A stretch of DNA of 64,000 bases. It comes from Sandaracinus sp. GTDB taxonomy: Bacteria > Myxococcota_A > Polyangia > Polyangiales > Houyiibacteriaceae. The notes under the pieces are model-generated. The model did not search any database and had not been told where the DNA came from. It was given only the letters and a program-made list of their open reading frames with translations. Below, in pieces: positions 36,649 through 43,543 of the stretch; within the stretch, counting starts at the first letter, position 1; every line of letters begins with the position of its first letter. The stretch is taken from positions 124,001 through 188,000 of the forward strand of contig JACKEH010000003.1 of the NCBI GenBank assembly GCA_020633125.1, read 5' to 3'. The translations under genes and the position numbers were made by a program.

Positions 36649-38019
36649 TCATGCGAGCTCCTCGGCCACGGCCGGGGGCGGCGCGGCGGCGTGCTCGCGG
36701 CGAATCGCGCCCGCGTCGACGAGCAAACCGCGAAGCACACGCGGCGCGATCACGTCGTGAAGCACCGTCGACGCGAGCGCGGCCGTGTAGACGACGTCGA
36801 CGATCTCGCCTTCGAAGACGACCTGGAACGAGATCGCCATCGCGACCGTGACCTCGCCGTGCGCGAGGAAGCCGCGGTAGAGGTCCTTGCGCATGCCTTC
36901 GATGCCCCAGGCGGCGAGCGCGCTGCCGAGCATCTTGGACAGGAGCCGGACGGCCACGAAGGCGACGACCGTGGCGACGGTCAACCACAAGGGCGGCGGC
37001 TTCCAGAGCGCACCGGCGAGCATCAACAAGAGCAGATGCATCGGCTTCGCGGTCGAGCTGACGGTGTCGCGAATCTTGCGGCCGGCCTTGGCCACGTTCA
37101 CGAGCACGATGCCGAGGAGCACGTTCGTCGAGAGCGGCGAGAGATCGAGGAAGAAGGCCGCGCCGCTCGCGAAGGTGATGACGCCGACCATCGCGAGAAA
37201 GCGGTGGGCCGCGCTCTCGCCGCCGCCGACGAAGGGCGTGAAGAGCAGGCCGAGCACGACGCCGAGGCCGAACTGCACGACGCCCCACTCGGTGGGCGAG
37301 AGCTCGAGGGCGCCGCCTTCGCGGGGGTGCCAAATGCAGAAGACGAGGCCGAAGACGACGAGCAGGAGCAGGTCGCCGAAGCGCGACGCGCCTTCGAGGA
37401 ACTTCGCGAGGTCGCCTTCGATCGGGTAGCGGCGGGCGAGCACCTCGAAGGGCTCGGCGCTCTCGGCCGCGGCGCAGCAGCCGAGCACGAACGACGCCGC
37501 CGCCGTTTCGACCGGGCCGAGTTCGTCGACCCCGAGGCCGAAGAAGAACTCGCTCCAGCCGAGGTTGATGAACGCCCAAAAGCCGAACCCGACGACCAAG
37601 CCGGGCACGAGGTGGTGCATGACCGCGACGCGCAAGGTGTGCGGCGGCCAGCCTCGTCGGGTCTCGCGGTCGAGGCCCATGCCGCGTAGGAGGCCCGTCC
37701 AACCGGCGGCGAGCGCGATGATCGGCAGGAGCTGGGTGAGGTCGAGCACCTCGCTCGGCACCGCGGCGGCCAACAAGAGGCCGAGCACGAGGTACTCGAC
37801 GCCGGGCAGGACCAAGAAGCGGGCCTGGAGCTGGTCGACGACGAAGTGGGCGAGGAGGTACGCGCAGGCCACCCCGAAGAGGAGGAGGACGACCGTCAGC
37901 GTGGTGCCGTCGTCCGCCCCACCGCCCGACGCGAAGGCCGGGCTCGGCGCGATCGCGAGCCCGCCGAGCGCGAGCAGCGCCGTCGCGGCGAGGGACCGAG
38001 GCGGGGAAAAGGCACGCAT
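36649..38019 (-). CDS. CPA-type cation:proton antiporter-like membrane protein
   Basis: The 456-residue protein (start at ATG 38019, opening with MRAFSPPRSLAATALLALGG, an extra N-terminal hydrophobic segment) has about 12 membrane segments. LPGVEYLVLGLLLAA, the paired FFLDLSPLSTNVLLGIVLVNVAKAG and RGFLAHGEVTVAMAISFQVV resemble Kef/CPA2 exchangers. It lacks a cytoplasmic RCK domain; TrkA encoded next could supply that role. It is the first gene of the six-gene operon. An in-frame ATG about 100 bases upstream would add a short hydrophobic helix. Confidence 0.72.
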   Translation of the reverse strand: MRAFSPPRSLAATALLALGGLAIAPSPAFASGGGADDGTTLTVVLLLFGVACAYLLAHFVVDQLQARFLVLPGVEYLVLGLLLAAAVPSEVLDLTQLLPIIALAAGWTGLLRGMGLDRETRRGWPPHTLRVAVMHHLVPGLVVGFGFWAFINLGWSEFFFGLGVDELGPVETAAASFVLGCCAAAESAEPFEVLARRYPIEGDLAKFLEGASRFGDLLLLVVFGLVFCIWHPREGGALELSPTEWGVVQFGLGVVLGLLFTPFVGGGESAAHRFLAMVGVITFASGAAFFLDLSPLSTNVLLGIVLVNVAKAGRKIRDTVSSTAKPMHLLLLMLAGALWKPPPLWLTVATVVAFVAVRLLSKMLGSALAAWGIEGMRKDLYRGFLAHGEVTVAMAISFQVVFEGEIVDVVYTAALASTVLHDVIAPRVLRGLLVDAGAIRREHAAAPPPAVAEELA

Positions 38020-38182
38020 CGAGAGGTCGGAGAGTCTCGCACGGGCGCTGTCGGCGAGCGAAGAAAGCGTGACTCGCAACCATCCCACGAAAGGGACAAG
38101 CCGCTCCACAAACCCAATGATTTCCATCGGTTGAGTGGGAAGACGTGGGTTCCGTGCGCGTGCTCGGAGGGGGAACGTCCGT

Positions 38183-38488
38183 TCAGAGCATGAGGGGGCC
38201 ACGCACCTCGGCGGCCCGCTCGTGGCCCTGGAGCCGCGCGACGACGGCCAGGGCGACCTCGAAGCACGCCCCGGGTCCAGGTCCGGTCACCAGCGGTCCG
38301 TCTTCGATCAGGGGGCGGACCTCGGTGACGCCGACCCGCTCGGCGACGCTGGGGTGGCAGGTCCGGGCCCGGTCGGGAAAGACGCCGTGGGCGACCAGGG
38401 CGAGGGGGGCGGCGCAGACGGCGGCGACCAAACGGCCGGTCTCCTGGCGGGCGCGAAGCCGGGCCCCGGAGTTCGTCAGCGCCGCCAA
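38183..38488 (-). pseudogene. truncated DJ-1/PfpI family protein (C-terminal half only)
   Basis: The readable frame encodes about 97 residues that match the C-terminal half of DJ-1/PfpI proteins: GRLVAAVCAAPLALVAHGV with the nucleophilic Cys, ARTCHPSVAERVGV, and the ending GPGPGACFEVALAVVARL. The N-terminal half (beta strands, GGxxG region) is missing: a stop lies just upstream in frame at 38497-38495 and no proper start is present. The break coincides with the 5' break of the plus-strand gene fragment that begins here. Confidence 0.6.
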
Positions 38489-38849
38489 CGACCTTCACTT
38501 CGTCGTCCTCGCGATCGCGCTCGAAGAAGACGGCGGCAGGGACGTGCGCAGGCTCTACGGCGCGCTCGAGCACCCGCACGAGCTCTCGGTGTTCTCGCAC
38601 GTGGCCCGCGAAGTCACGCCGGTGAGCTTGGGCGAGGTTCGCACCGCCAGTTGGCCCGTCGACCAACCGACCTCGGTCGAGCTCCTCGTCGACGGTTCTC
38701 CGTCGCGGTGCAAGGACGACTCCCTCGTGGGAGCGGTCGTGCTTCATCTCTCCGCGCGCGAGACGTCGGCCACCTCGCTCTACCGGATGCCGTTCCGAAC
38801 GGCCGACCGGAAGAACGACTGGACCGTGTTCCTGCACGTGACGCACTGA
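38469..38849 (+). pseudogene. 5'-truncated gene fragment of unknown family
   Basis: From about 38469 the plus strand encodes a protein-like sequence of about 126 residues (NDLHFVVLAIALEEDGG, RRLYGALEHPHELSVFSHVA, MPFRTADRKNDWTVFLHVTH) with coding-type third-base bias. Upstream in the same frame there is only antisense of the DJ-1 fragment, and no good start codon is available. The product is unrecognised. It looks like the 3' part of a gene whose beginning has been lost. Confidence 0.5.
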
Positions 38850-39012
38850 GCGCAGCGGGCGAAGGCCGAGCCCGAGCACGAGGCACGAGGCACGAGTCAC
38901 GAGCCACCGACGCAATCCGTGGAGGCTGAGTAGGAGGCCCGTTGCCCTCTCGGGAAGCGGCGATCGGCGATCCCGCTTCGACCTCGGTGGGAGCCTCGAG
39001 GCACAGCCGGTG

Positions 39013-39018
39013 TACGCT
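39013..39018 (+). promoter_or_regulatory. -10 box (leaderless GTG start at 39025)
   Basis: TACGCT is followed by GCGCCC and then GTG 39025, a 6-base gap. Confidence 0.45.
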
Positions 39019-39024
39019 GCGCCC

Positions 39025-39978
39025 GTGCTCGTTCGATGCAGCCGCTGCGGCGCTCCGCTCGACGTCGCCCAAGGCGCGCGGCGCGCGAAGTGCGGCTATT
39101 GCGGCGCGACCTCGCGGGTGGCGTCGACCCAGACGCTCGCCGCGGTGACGCCCGGTGGGTGGAAGGCGCCGCCGACGTGGAGCCCGCCGCCGGGTCTCGG
39201 GCTTCCGAGCGAGCTGCCGCTGCAACACGCGCGGCGCGCGGTGCGACGGGCCTCGTGCACCGCGCTCTTCGGTACCCTCTTCACCGCGGGCATGGCGCTG
39301 ATCCCTCTGTTCGCGAGCGGCACGCTCTCGATGCCCTTCTTCGGCAAAGCCGCGCGCTGGGATGGGAGCGAGACCCTGCATTGCGCGGTGAACGAGACGC
39401 TCGAGATCGAGGATCTCGTGATCCCCGAAGGCGCGCCCACCCCCCTCGTGTTGATCGAGGCAGCGGGCCCGAACTGCCGCGTCGTGCTTCGAAACGTGCA
39501 GCTCCGCGGCGACACGATCGTGCGCGCCGGCATCAACGCGCAGGTCGAGATCGAGCGCTCCACCCTCGAAGGCACGACGCTGGTCGAGGGACAGACGAAC
39601 ACCACGGTGACGCTTCGCGACGTGCGGGCACGGGCACGCTCGCACGTCGTCGAGGCCGGGCTCGGCGCGACGGTGGACGTGCGCGGGGACAGCAAGCTCT
39701 CCGCGGGCTCGACCGCGATCGCGGTGGGGCTCAACGGCAAGGTCTCGCTCGACGGCCCCGTCGTGGTCGAAGCGGAGCGCGACGCGATCGAAGGCGAGCT
39801 CAACTTCGAGCTGCGCTCGCGCGACGCGCGCATCGTGTCGCGGTCCGGCGCGGGCGTGCGAGCGGGGATGAACGCGCGGATTCGGCTCGAAGGCGGTCGG
39901 GTCGAAGGCCGCCCCGCGCTTCGCACGAGCGGGCGCGCAGACGTGGAGCAGAACGGCACCGAGATCGCGGACCTTTGA
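39025..39978 (+). CDS. zinc-ribbon, membrane-anchored repeat protein
   Basis: The 317-residue product starts VLVRCSRCGAPLDV. Two CxxC pairs (CSRC, CGYC) form a zinc ribbon in residues about 4-30. One membrane segment (CTALFGTLFTAGMALIPLF) is near 85-105. The C-terminal 200 residues are short repeats such as RNVQLRGDTIVRAGINAQVEIERS and KVSLDGPVVVEAERDAIEG, suggesting a right-handed beta helix or solenoid. No family is recognised. GTG 39025 is preferred over GTG 39010, because it follows a -10 box at a leaderless distance and gives the zinc ribbon directly. Confidence 0.6.
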   Translation: MLVRCSRCGAPLDVAQGARRAKCGYCGATSRVASTQTLAAVTPGGWKAPPTWSPPPGLGLPSELPLQHARRAVRRASCTALFGTLFTAGMALIPLFASGTLSMPFFGKAARWDGSETLHCAVNETLEIEDLVIPEGAPTPLVLIEAAGPNCRVVLRNVQLRGDTIVRAGINAQVEIERSTLEGTTLVEGQTNTTVTLRDVRARARSHVVEAGLGATVDVRGDSKLSAGSTAIAVGLNGKVSLDGPVVVEAERDAIEGELNFELRSRDARIVSRSGAGVRAGMNARIRLEGGRVEGRPALRTSGRADVEQNGTEIADL

Positions 39979-40002
39979 CGCTGACGAGCGCGGAAGCGTG
40001 GC

Positions 40003-40008
40003 TACCCT
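40003..40008 (+). promoter_or_regulatory. -10 box (leaderless start at 40015)
   Basis: TACCCT ends 6 bases before ATG 40015; a CTGACG hexamer lies 16 bases upstream of it. Confidence 0.5.
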
Positions 40009-40014
40009 CCGGCG

Positions 40015-40506
40015 ATGCTCATCGTTCGCCAGCTCGACGAGAACGACGGACCGACGTTGCGGCGCTTACGGCTCGCCGCGCTGCTCGACGCGCCGACCGC
40101 GTTCGGACGACGCCACGAGGAAGAGGTGCAGCATCCCGACCGGTTCTGGGAGGAACGCGCGCGCGCCCAAGCCGCTGGGGAACGCTCGATCGGCTTCTTC
40201 GCGATCGTCGACGGAGAGCCCTGCGGCCTCGTCGGCGCGGTCGACGAAGCCGAGGCGGAACGCGTGGGCCTCTTCTCGATGTGGGTCACGCCCGAAGCGC
40301 GAGGGTCGGGCGCGGGTCGGCGGCTCGCCGAAGCGGTGTGCGAATGGGCCGACGCCCGGCAGCCGCTCGTCTACCTCTGGGTGCGTGACGACAACGCGCC
40401 AGCGATCGCGACCTACCGCGCGGTCGGTTTCGAGACGACGGGGGAGACGCAGCCGTCGGTTCACCGAGGGCTGCGGGAAGTGAAGATGGTGCGGATGCGG
40501 GGGTGA
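40015..40506 (+). CDS. GNAT family N-acetyltransferase
   Basis: The 163-residue protein has the GNAT fold in order: ligand side MLIVRQLDENDGPTLRRLRLAAL, strand 4 GLFSMWVTPEARGSGAGRRLAEAV, which contains the acetyl-CoA pyrophosphate loop (R-G-x-G-x-G-R), and the C-terminal NAPAIATYRAVGFETTG motif. It transfers an acetyl group from acetyl-CoA to an amine; substrate unknown. The start follows a -10-like box with no Shine-Dalgarno. It is a single gene, followed by a low-complexity repeat. Confidence 0.88.
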   Translation: MLIVRQLDENDGPTLRRLRLAALLDAPTAFGRRHEEEVQHPDRFWEERARAQAAGERSIGFFAIVDGEPCGLVGAVDEAEAERVGLFSMWVTPEARGSGAGRRLAEAVCEWADARQPLVYLWVRDDNAPAIATYRAVGFETTGETQPSVHRGLREVKMVRMRG

Positions 40507-40782
40507 GCGGCCGGGCCTGTCGGTGGCGGTGACAGTGGCCGTGACCGTGTCGGAGTCGGTGACCGTGTCCGTGTCCGTGTCCGTGACCGTGACCGTGTCC
40601 GTGACCGTGGCGCGAAGCGCGGTCTCCGCCTCCGACTCTGTCGTCGCGAAGCGACGGGGGCGCGAAGCGCGGTCGTCTCCGTCTCCGTCTCCGTCTCCGT
40701 CTCCGCCTCCGTCTCCGTCTCCGTCTCCGTCTCCGCCTCCGTCCCCGTCCCTTGTCACACCCGCCTGCTACGCACGCGCGCG
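40507..40782. repeat. low-complexity tract: GTGACC/GTGTCC hexamers, GCGCGAAGCGC unit, TCTCCG run
   Basis: Order is as at 14100-14440: GTGNCC hexamers (40520-40606), a GTGGCGCGAAGCGCGG unit followed by TCGTCGCGAAGCGACG (40607-40656), then another GCGCGAAGCGC and runs of GTCTCCGTCTCC to 40750. No gene. Confidence 0.75.
40769..40774 (+). promoter_or_regulatory. -10-like box before alkC
   Basis: TACGCA is followed by 8 bases and the ATG at 40783; weaker than the other boxes because it ends in A. Confidence 0.35.
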
Positions 40783-41892
40783 ATGGCCGAATCCAAACCC
40801 TTCAAGCTCTGGTTCGACGACGCGCTCGTGCGCAGCACCGCCGCGCGCCTCGCGGAGGTCGAGCCACGCTTTCGACGCCAGGTCTTCGTGCGTCGGGCCA
40901 CGAAAGGCCTCGACGAGCTCGAGATGATGGGCCGTGTCGGCCAGATCGCGGAGGCCCTGAACGACGCGTTGCCGCGCCCGACGAAGGACGCGCTCGCCGC
41001 GCTCGTCGCGACCATGCCCGCGCCCGCGCCCGACGCCGACGGCATCACGGGCTACGGCTACGCGCTCTGGCCCTACGGCGAGTACATCGGTCGCTACGGC
41101 CTCGACGACGTCGACGCGAGCTTCGACGCGATGGTCGAGCTCACCCAACGCTTCAGCTCGGAGTTCGCGGTGCGTCCCTTTCTCGCGGCCGATCCGGACG
41201 GGATGCTCGATCGCCTCGAGGCGCTGATCACGCACGAGAGCGCGCACGTGCGGCGATTCGTCAGCGAAGGCACCCGCACACGTTTGCCTTGGGGAAAGAA
41301 GGTGCCCGGCCTCGACGCGCGCGCGCCGCGACGGCTCGCGATCTTGGCCGCGCTTCGCCACGACCCCGACCGCTACGTGCAGCGTTCGGTGGCCAACCAC
41401 CTCCAGGACGCGCTCAAGGACGACCGCGACCTCGCGTTCCCCTTCTTGGCCGCGTGGAAGCGTGAAGCACATCCGGCCACCGAGTGGATCGCGAAGCATG
41501 CCGCGCGAGGGCTGCTCAAGGCCGGCGATCCCGAGACGCTCGCGCTCTTCGGGTTCGAGGCGCAGACCGTCGACGTCGTGTCGTTCGAGGTCTCGCCGAA
41601 ACGCGTGGCGATCGGCGGCGAGGTGCGAATGGTCGCGACGCTACACAACCCCGGCCAACGCGAGGCCCAGATCCGGGTCGACTACGTGCTCGAGAGCCCG
41701 GGCGCGAAACGCACGACGAAGAAGACGTTTCGCTTCGCCGACGTGACGCTCGCGCCCGGCGCGACCGAGACGCGCGAGGCGAAACACGTCTTCGCCCATC
41801 GCACGATTCGAACCGTACGCGAGGGCGAGCATCGGATCGCGCTGCAGGTGAACGGGCAAGGCGGAGGCGAGGTGGCGGTGACGGTGCGCTGA
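40783..41892 (+). CDS. alkC: DNA alkylation repair protein, AlkC-like (HEAT repeat plus Ig-like domain)
   Basis: The 369-residue protein starts with a HEAT-like helical part (ARLAEVEPRFRRQVFVRRA, DRLEALITHESAHVRRFVSEGTRTRLPWGKKVPGL, RLAILAALRHDPDRYVQRSVANHL) typical of AlkC/AlkD-type glycosylases that excise alkylated purines. The last ~110 residues (VSPKRVAIGGEVRMVATLHNPG...AKHVFAHRTIRTVREGEHRIALQVNG) are an Ig-like domain, a known feature of AlkC. ATG 40783 is preceded by a TACGCA box 8 bases away. It lies convergent with the Fpg/Nei-type gene, so two base-excision enzymes are neighbours. Confidence 0.8.
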   Translation: MAESKPFKLWFDDALVRSTAARLAEVEPRFRRQVFVRRATKGLDELEMMGRVGQIAEALNDALPRPTKDALAALVATMPAPAPDADGITGYGYALWPYGEYIGRYGLDDVDASFDAMVELTQRFSSEFAVRPFLAADPDGMLDRLEALITHESAHVRRFVSEGTRTRLPWGKKVPGLDARAPRRLAILAALRHDPDRYVQRSVANHLQDALKDDRDLAFPFLAAWKREAHPATEWIAKHAARGLLKAGDPETLALFGFEAQTVDVVSFEVSPKRVAIGGEVRMVATLHNPGQREAQIRVDYVLESPGAKRTTKKTFRFADVTLAPGATETREAKHVFAHRTIRTVREGEHRIALQVNGQGGGEVAVTVR

Positions 41893-42025
41893 GGACGTTG
41901 GCCGAGATCGAAGTTCCTGCGCGTACCCGAAGGCACCGAGCTCGATCGCCCCACGGGTCGACGTTCCTGCGCACCCGAAGGCGCTGGGCTCGACGCCGCC
42001 CCGCGTAGACCTGCACGACAGACCG
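41893..42025. repeat. short direct repeat between alkC and fpg-like gene
   Basis: Two imperfect copies of a roughly 43-base block (GTTCCTGCGC...ACCCGAAGGC...GAGCTCGA / GGGCTCGA) occupy the gap at about 41910 and 41960. Confidence 0.5.
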
Positions 42026-42985
42026 CTACCCGCGGCGCTCGCGCTTTAGCTCTTCGAGCTGATCCAAGGTCTTCGGCCAATCGCCCTTGAGCAATCGCGA
42101 GAGACCGCGGTCGGCGAGGAGCACGCCGCCGTTCTGGCAGGTCGCGCAGTAGTTGGTCTCGTTGTCCGCGTAGGCGATGCGTTGCACGGGATCGCCGCAG
42201 ACCGGGCACGGCTGTTTGTATTTGCCGTGCACGGCCATGTCGGGCCGAAACGCGGTGACCTCCTTCGGCCACGCGTCGCCGATCTCGTCGCGGAGCCGAT
42301 CGCGCCACGCGATGAGCGTCGACTGCATCGCGGCGTGAAGGCGCGCGACCTCTTCGTCGCTGAGCTTCGTGGTCCAGCGGTGAGGCGGCAGCTTCGCGGC
42401 GTGCAGGATCTCGTCGGAGTACGCGTTGCCGATGCCGGAGAGCACCCGGGGATCGGTGAGCGTGCGTTTGACGGTGTGGTTCTCGGCGCGAAGGAGCTGG
42501 GTGAACGTGGGCAGGTCGATCGTCAGCGGCTCGAGACCGCCGGGGTCGTGCTCGGTCAGCGCGTCGTCGCCGCGCACCACGTGGAGCTTGGCGCGCTTCT
42601 TCTTGCTGGCTTCGGTGAAGGCCAACGAGCCGCGGTCGAAGTCGAACATCGCGAGCCCGATGCGCCCGGGCACCGCGGCCCCTTTCTTCTTCCACTGCAG
42701 ACGTCCGGCGATCATCAGGTGAATCACGAGGTAGAGCGGCTCGCCTTCGAGCTCGCCCAGGCCGATCACCAGACGTTTGCCCAGGCGGCGGAGGCTGGTG
42801 ACGGCGCGCCCGAACGTGGCCGAGAGCGGTGGCTCGACGGTGCGGAGCAAGAAGGGGCTCGCCAGGCGGACCTGCTCGAGCACCGCCGGGGTCGGGTTGC
42901 CGTCGATCGCATCCGAGGCGTCGCGCGGGAGGAGTCGACGGCGCATCGCGTCCAGGTACAGCTCGACATCGGGCAGCTCCGGCAC
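42026..42985 (-). CDS. Fpg/Nei family DNA glycosylase/AP lyase
   Basis: The 319-residue protein starts MPELPDVELYLDAMRRRLL, so the catalytic Pro2 and Glu3 of the Fpg/Nei family are present. A middle H2TH-type region (LSGIGNAYSDEILHAAKLPPHRWTTKL) and a C-terminal zinc finger with CPVCGD...NYCATC are seen. It should excise oxidised bases and cleave the abasic site. The start is GTG 42985, placing P2-E3 exactly; TATCGT lies 7 bases upstream. Length is slightly above the usual 270-295. It may be a formamidopyrimidine or endonuclease VIII type; the exact subfamily cannot be told. Confidence 0.85.
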   Translation of the reverse strand: MPELPDVELYLDAMRRRLLPRDASDAIDGNPTPAVLEQVRLASPFLLRTVEPPLSATFGRAVTSLRRLGKRLVIGLGELEGEPLYLVIHLMIAGRLQWKKKGAAVPGRIGLAMFDFDRGSLAFTEASKKKRAKLHVVRGDDALTEHDPGGLEPLTIDLPTFTQLLRAENHTVKRTLTDPRVLSGIGNAYSDEILHAAKLPPHRWTTKLSDEEVARLHAAMQSTLIAWRDRLRDEIGDAWPKEVTAFRPDMAVHGKYKQPCPVCGDPVQRIAYADNETNYCATCQNGGVLLADRGLSRLLKGDWPKTLDQLEELKRERRG

Positions 42986-42992
42986 GGAGGGG

Positions 42993-42998
42993 ACGATA
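42993..42998 (-). promoter_or_regulatory. -10 box (leaderless GTG start at 42985)
   Basis: On the minus strand TATCGT, then CCCCTCC (7 bases), then GTG 42985; no Shine-Dalgarno. Confidence 0.5.
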
Positions 42999-43027
42999 GC
43001 AGGCGCACTTCGGACCGGGCGCGACGC

Positions 43028-43095
43028 GCCCACGCAAAACGGCCTCTCGTTTCCCAAGCAAACCGAGACGTTGCGTCACGCGCTTCATGGGCAGA
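43028..43095 (+). repeat. dispersed REP-like repeat, copy 3 (diverged)
   Basis: GCCCACGCAAAACGG followed by CAAGCAAACCGAGACG and TTGCGTCA (core 43065-43078), then TTCATGGG. The stem is imperfect here (AAGCAA against TTGCGT). Confidence 0.6.
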
Positions 43096-43144
43096 CCCAG
43101 CCCTACGTTGGTGGAAAGGAAACGCCCTCGCGAACTCGCCGTTT

Positions 43145-43501
43145 TCACGAACCTTTTCGTCGCGCGCCGACGAAGCCTTCGAGGACACCGAGCGACTCCG
43201 GCTCCGATTCCATACCGACGACGCCTAACAAGCCCCACAAACCCGGCGCCCCACACTCCGTCGCTGGCACGCTCGCCCCGACCTCGTCCACGCATCCGAC
43301 GTCGCACGTCCCCACGCGATCGCAGAGCACCTCGCCCGACCGCATGCGCACGGTGCACTCGCCGATGTCGCGGCACGTGACGTTGCAGTCGTCGCCGCAC
43401 TCGACCGCGCAATCCGACGCGCGCTCGCAGACGAAGCCACACGACGCGCCGCAGCGGAGCACGCACGACCCAAGAGCCGTGACGTCTCCGATTCGGGTCA
43501 A
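43145..43501 (-). CDS. Cys-rich protein fragment or small gene
   Basis: From TTG 43501 the minus strand encodes 118 residues with a dense pattern of short Cys spacings (GSCVLRCGASCGFVCERAS, CAVECGDDCNVTCRDIGEC, CDRVGTCDVGCVDE). This is like the Cys-rich surface proteins of myxobacteria, and it ends with a hydrophobic GLWGLLGVVGM segment. It has no signal peptide or usual start, so it may be a 5'-truncated remnant. The facing gene at 43544 leaves little room for a promoter. Confidence 0.35.
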   Translation of the reverse strand: MTRIGDVTALGSCVLRCGASCGFVCERASDCAVECGDDCNVTCRDIGECTVRMRSGEVLCDRVGTCDVGCVDEVGASVPATECGAPGLWGLLGVVGMESEPESLGVLEGFVGARRKGS

Positions 43502-43543
43502 CGAGCCCTTGCTCGCGCGCCGCTCCGCTTGTCTTCTACCCTC

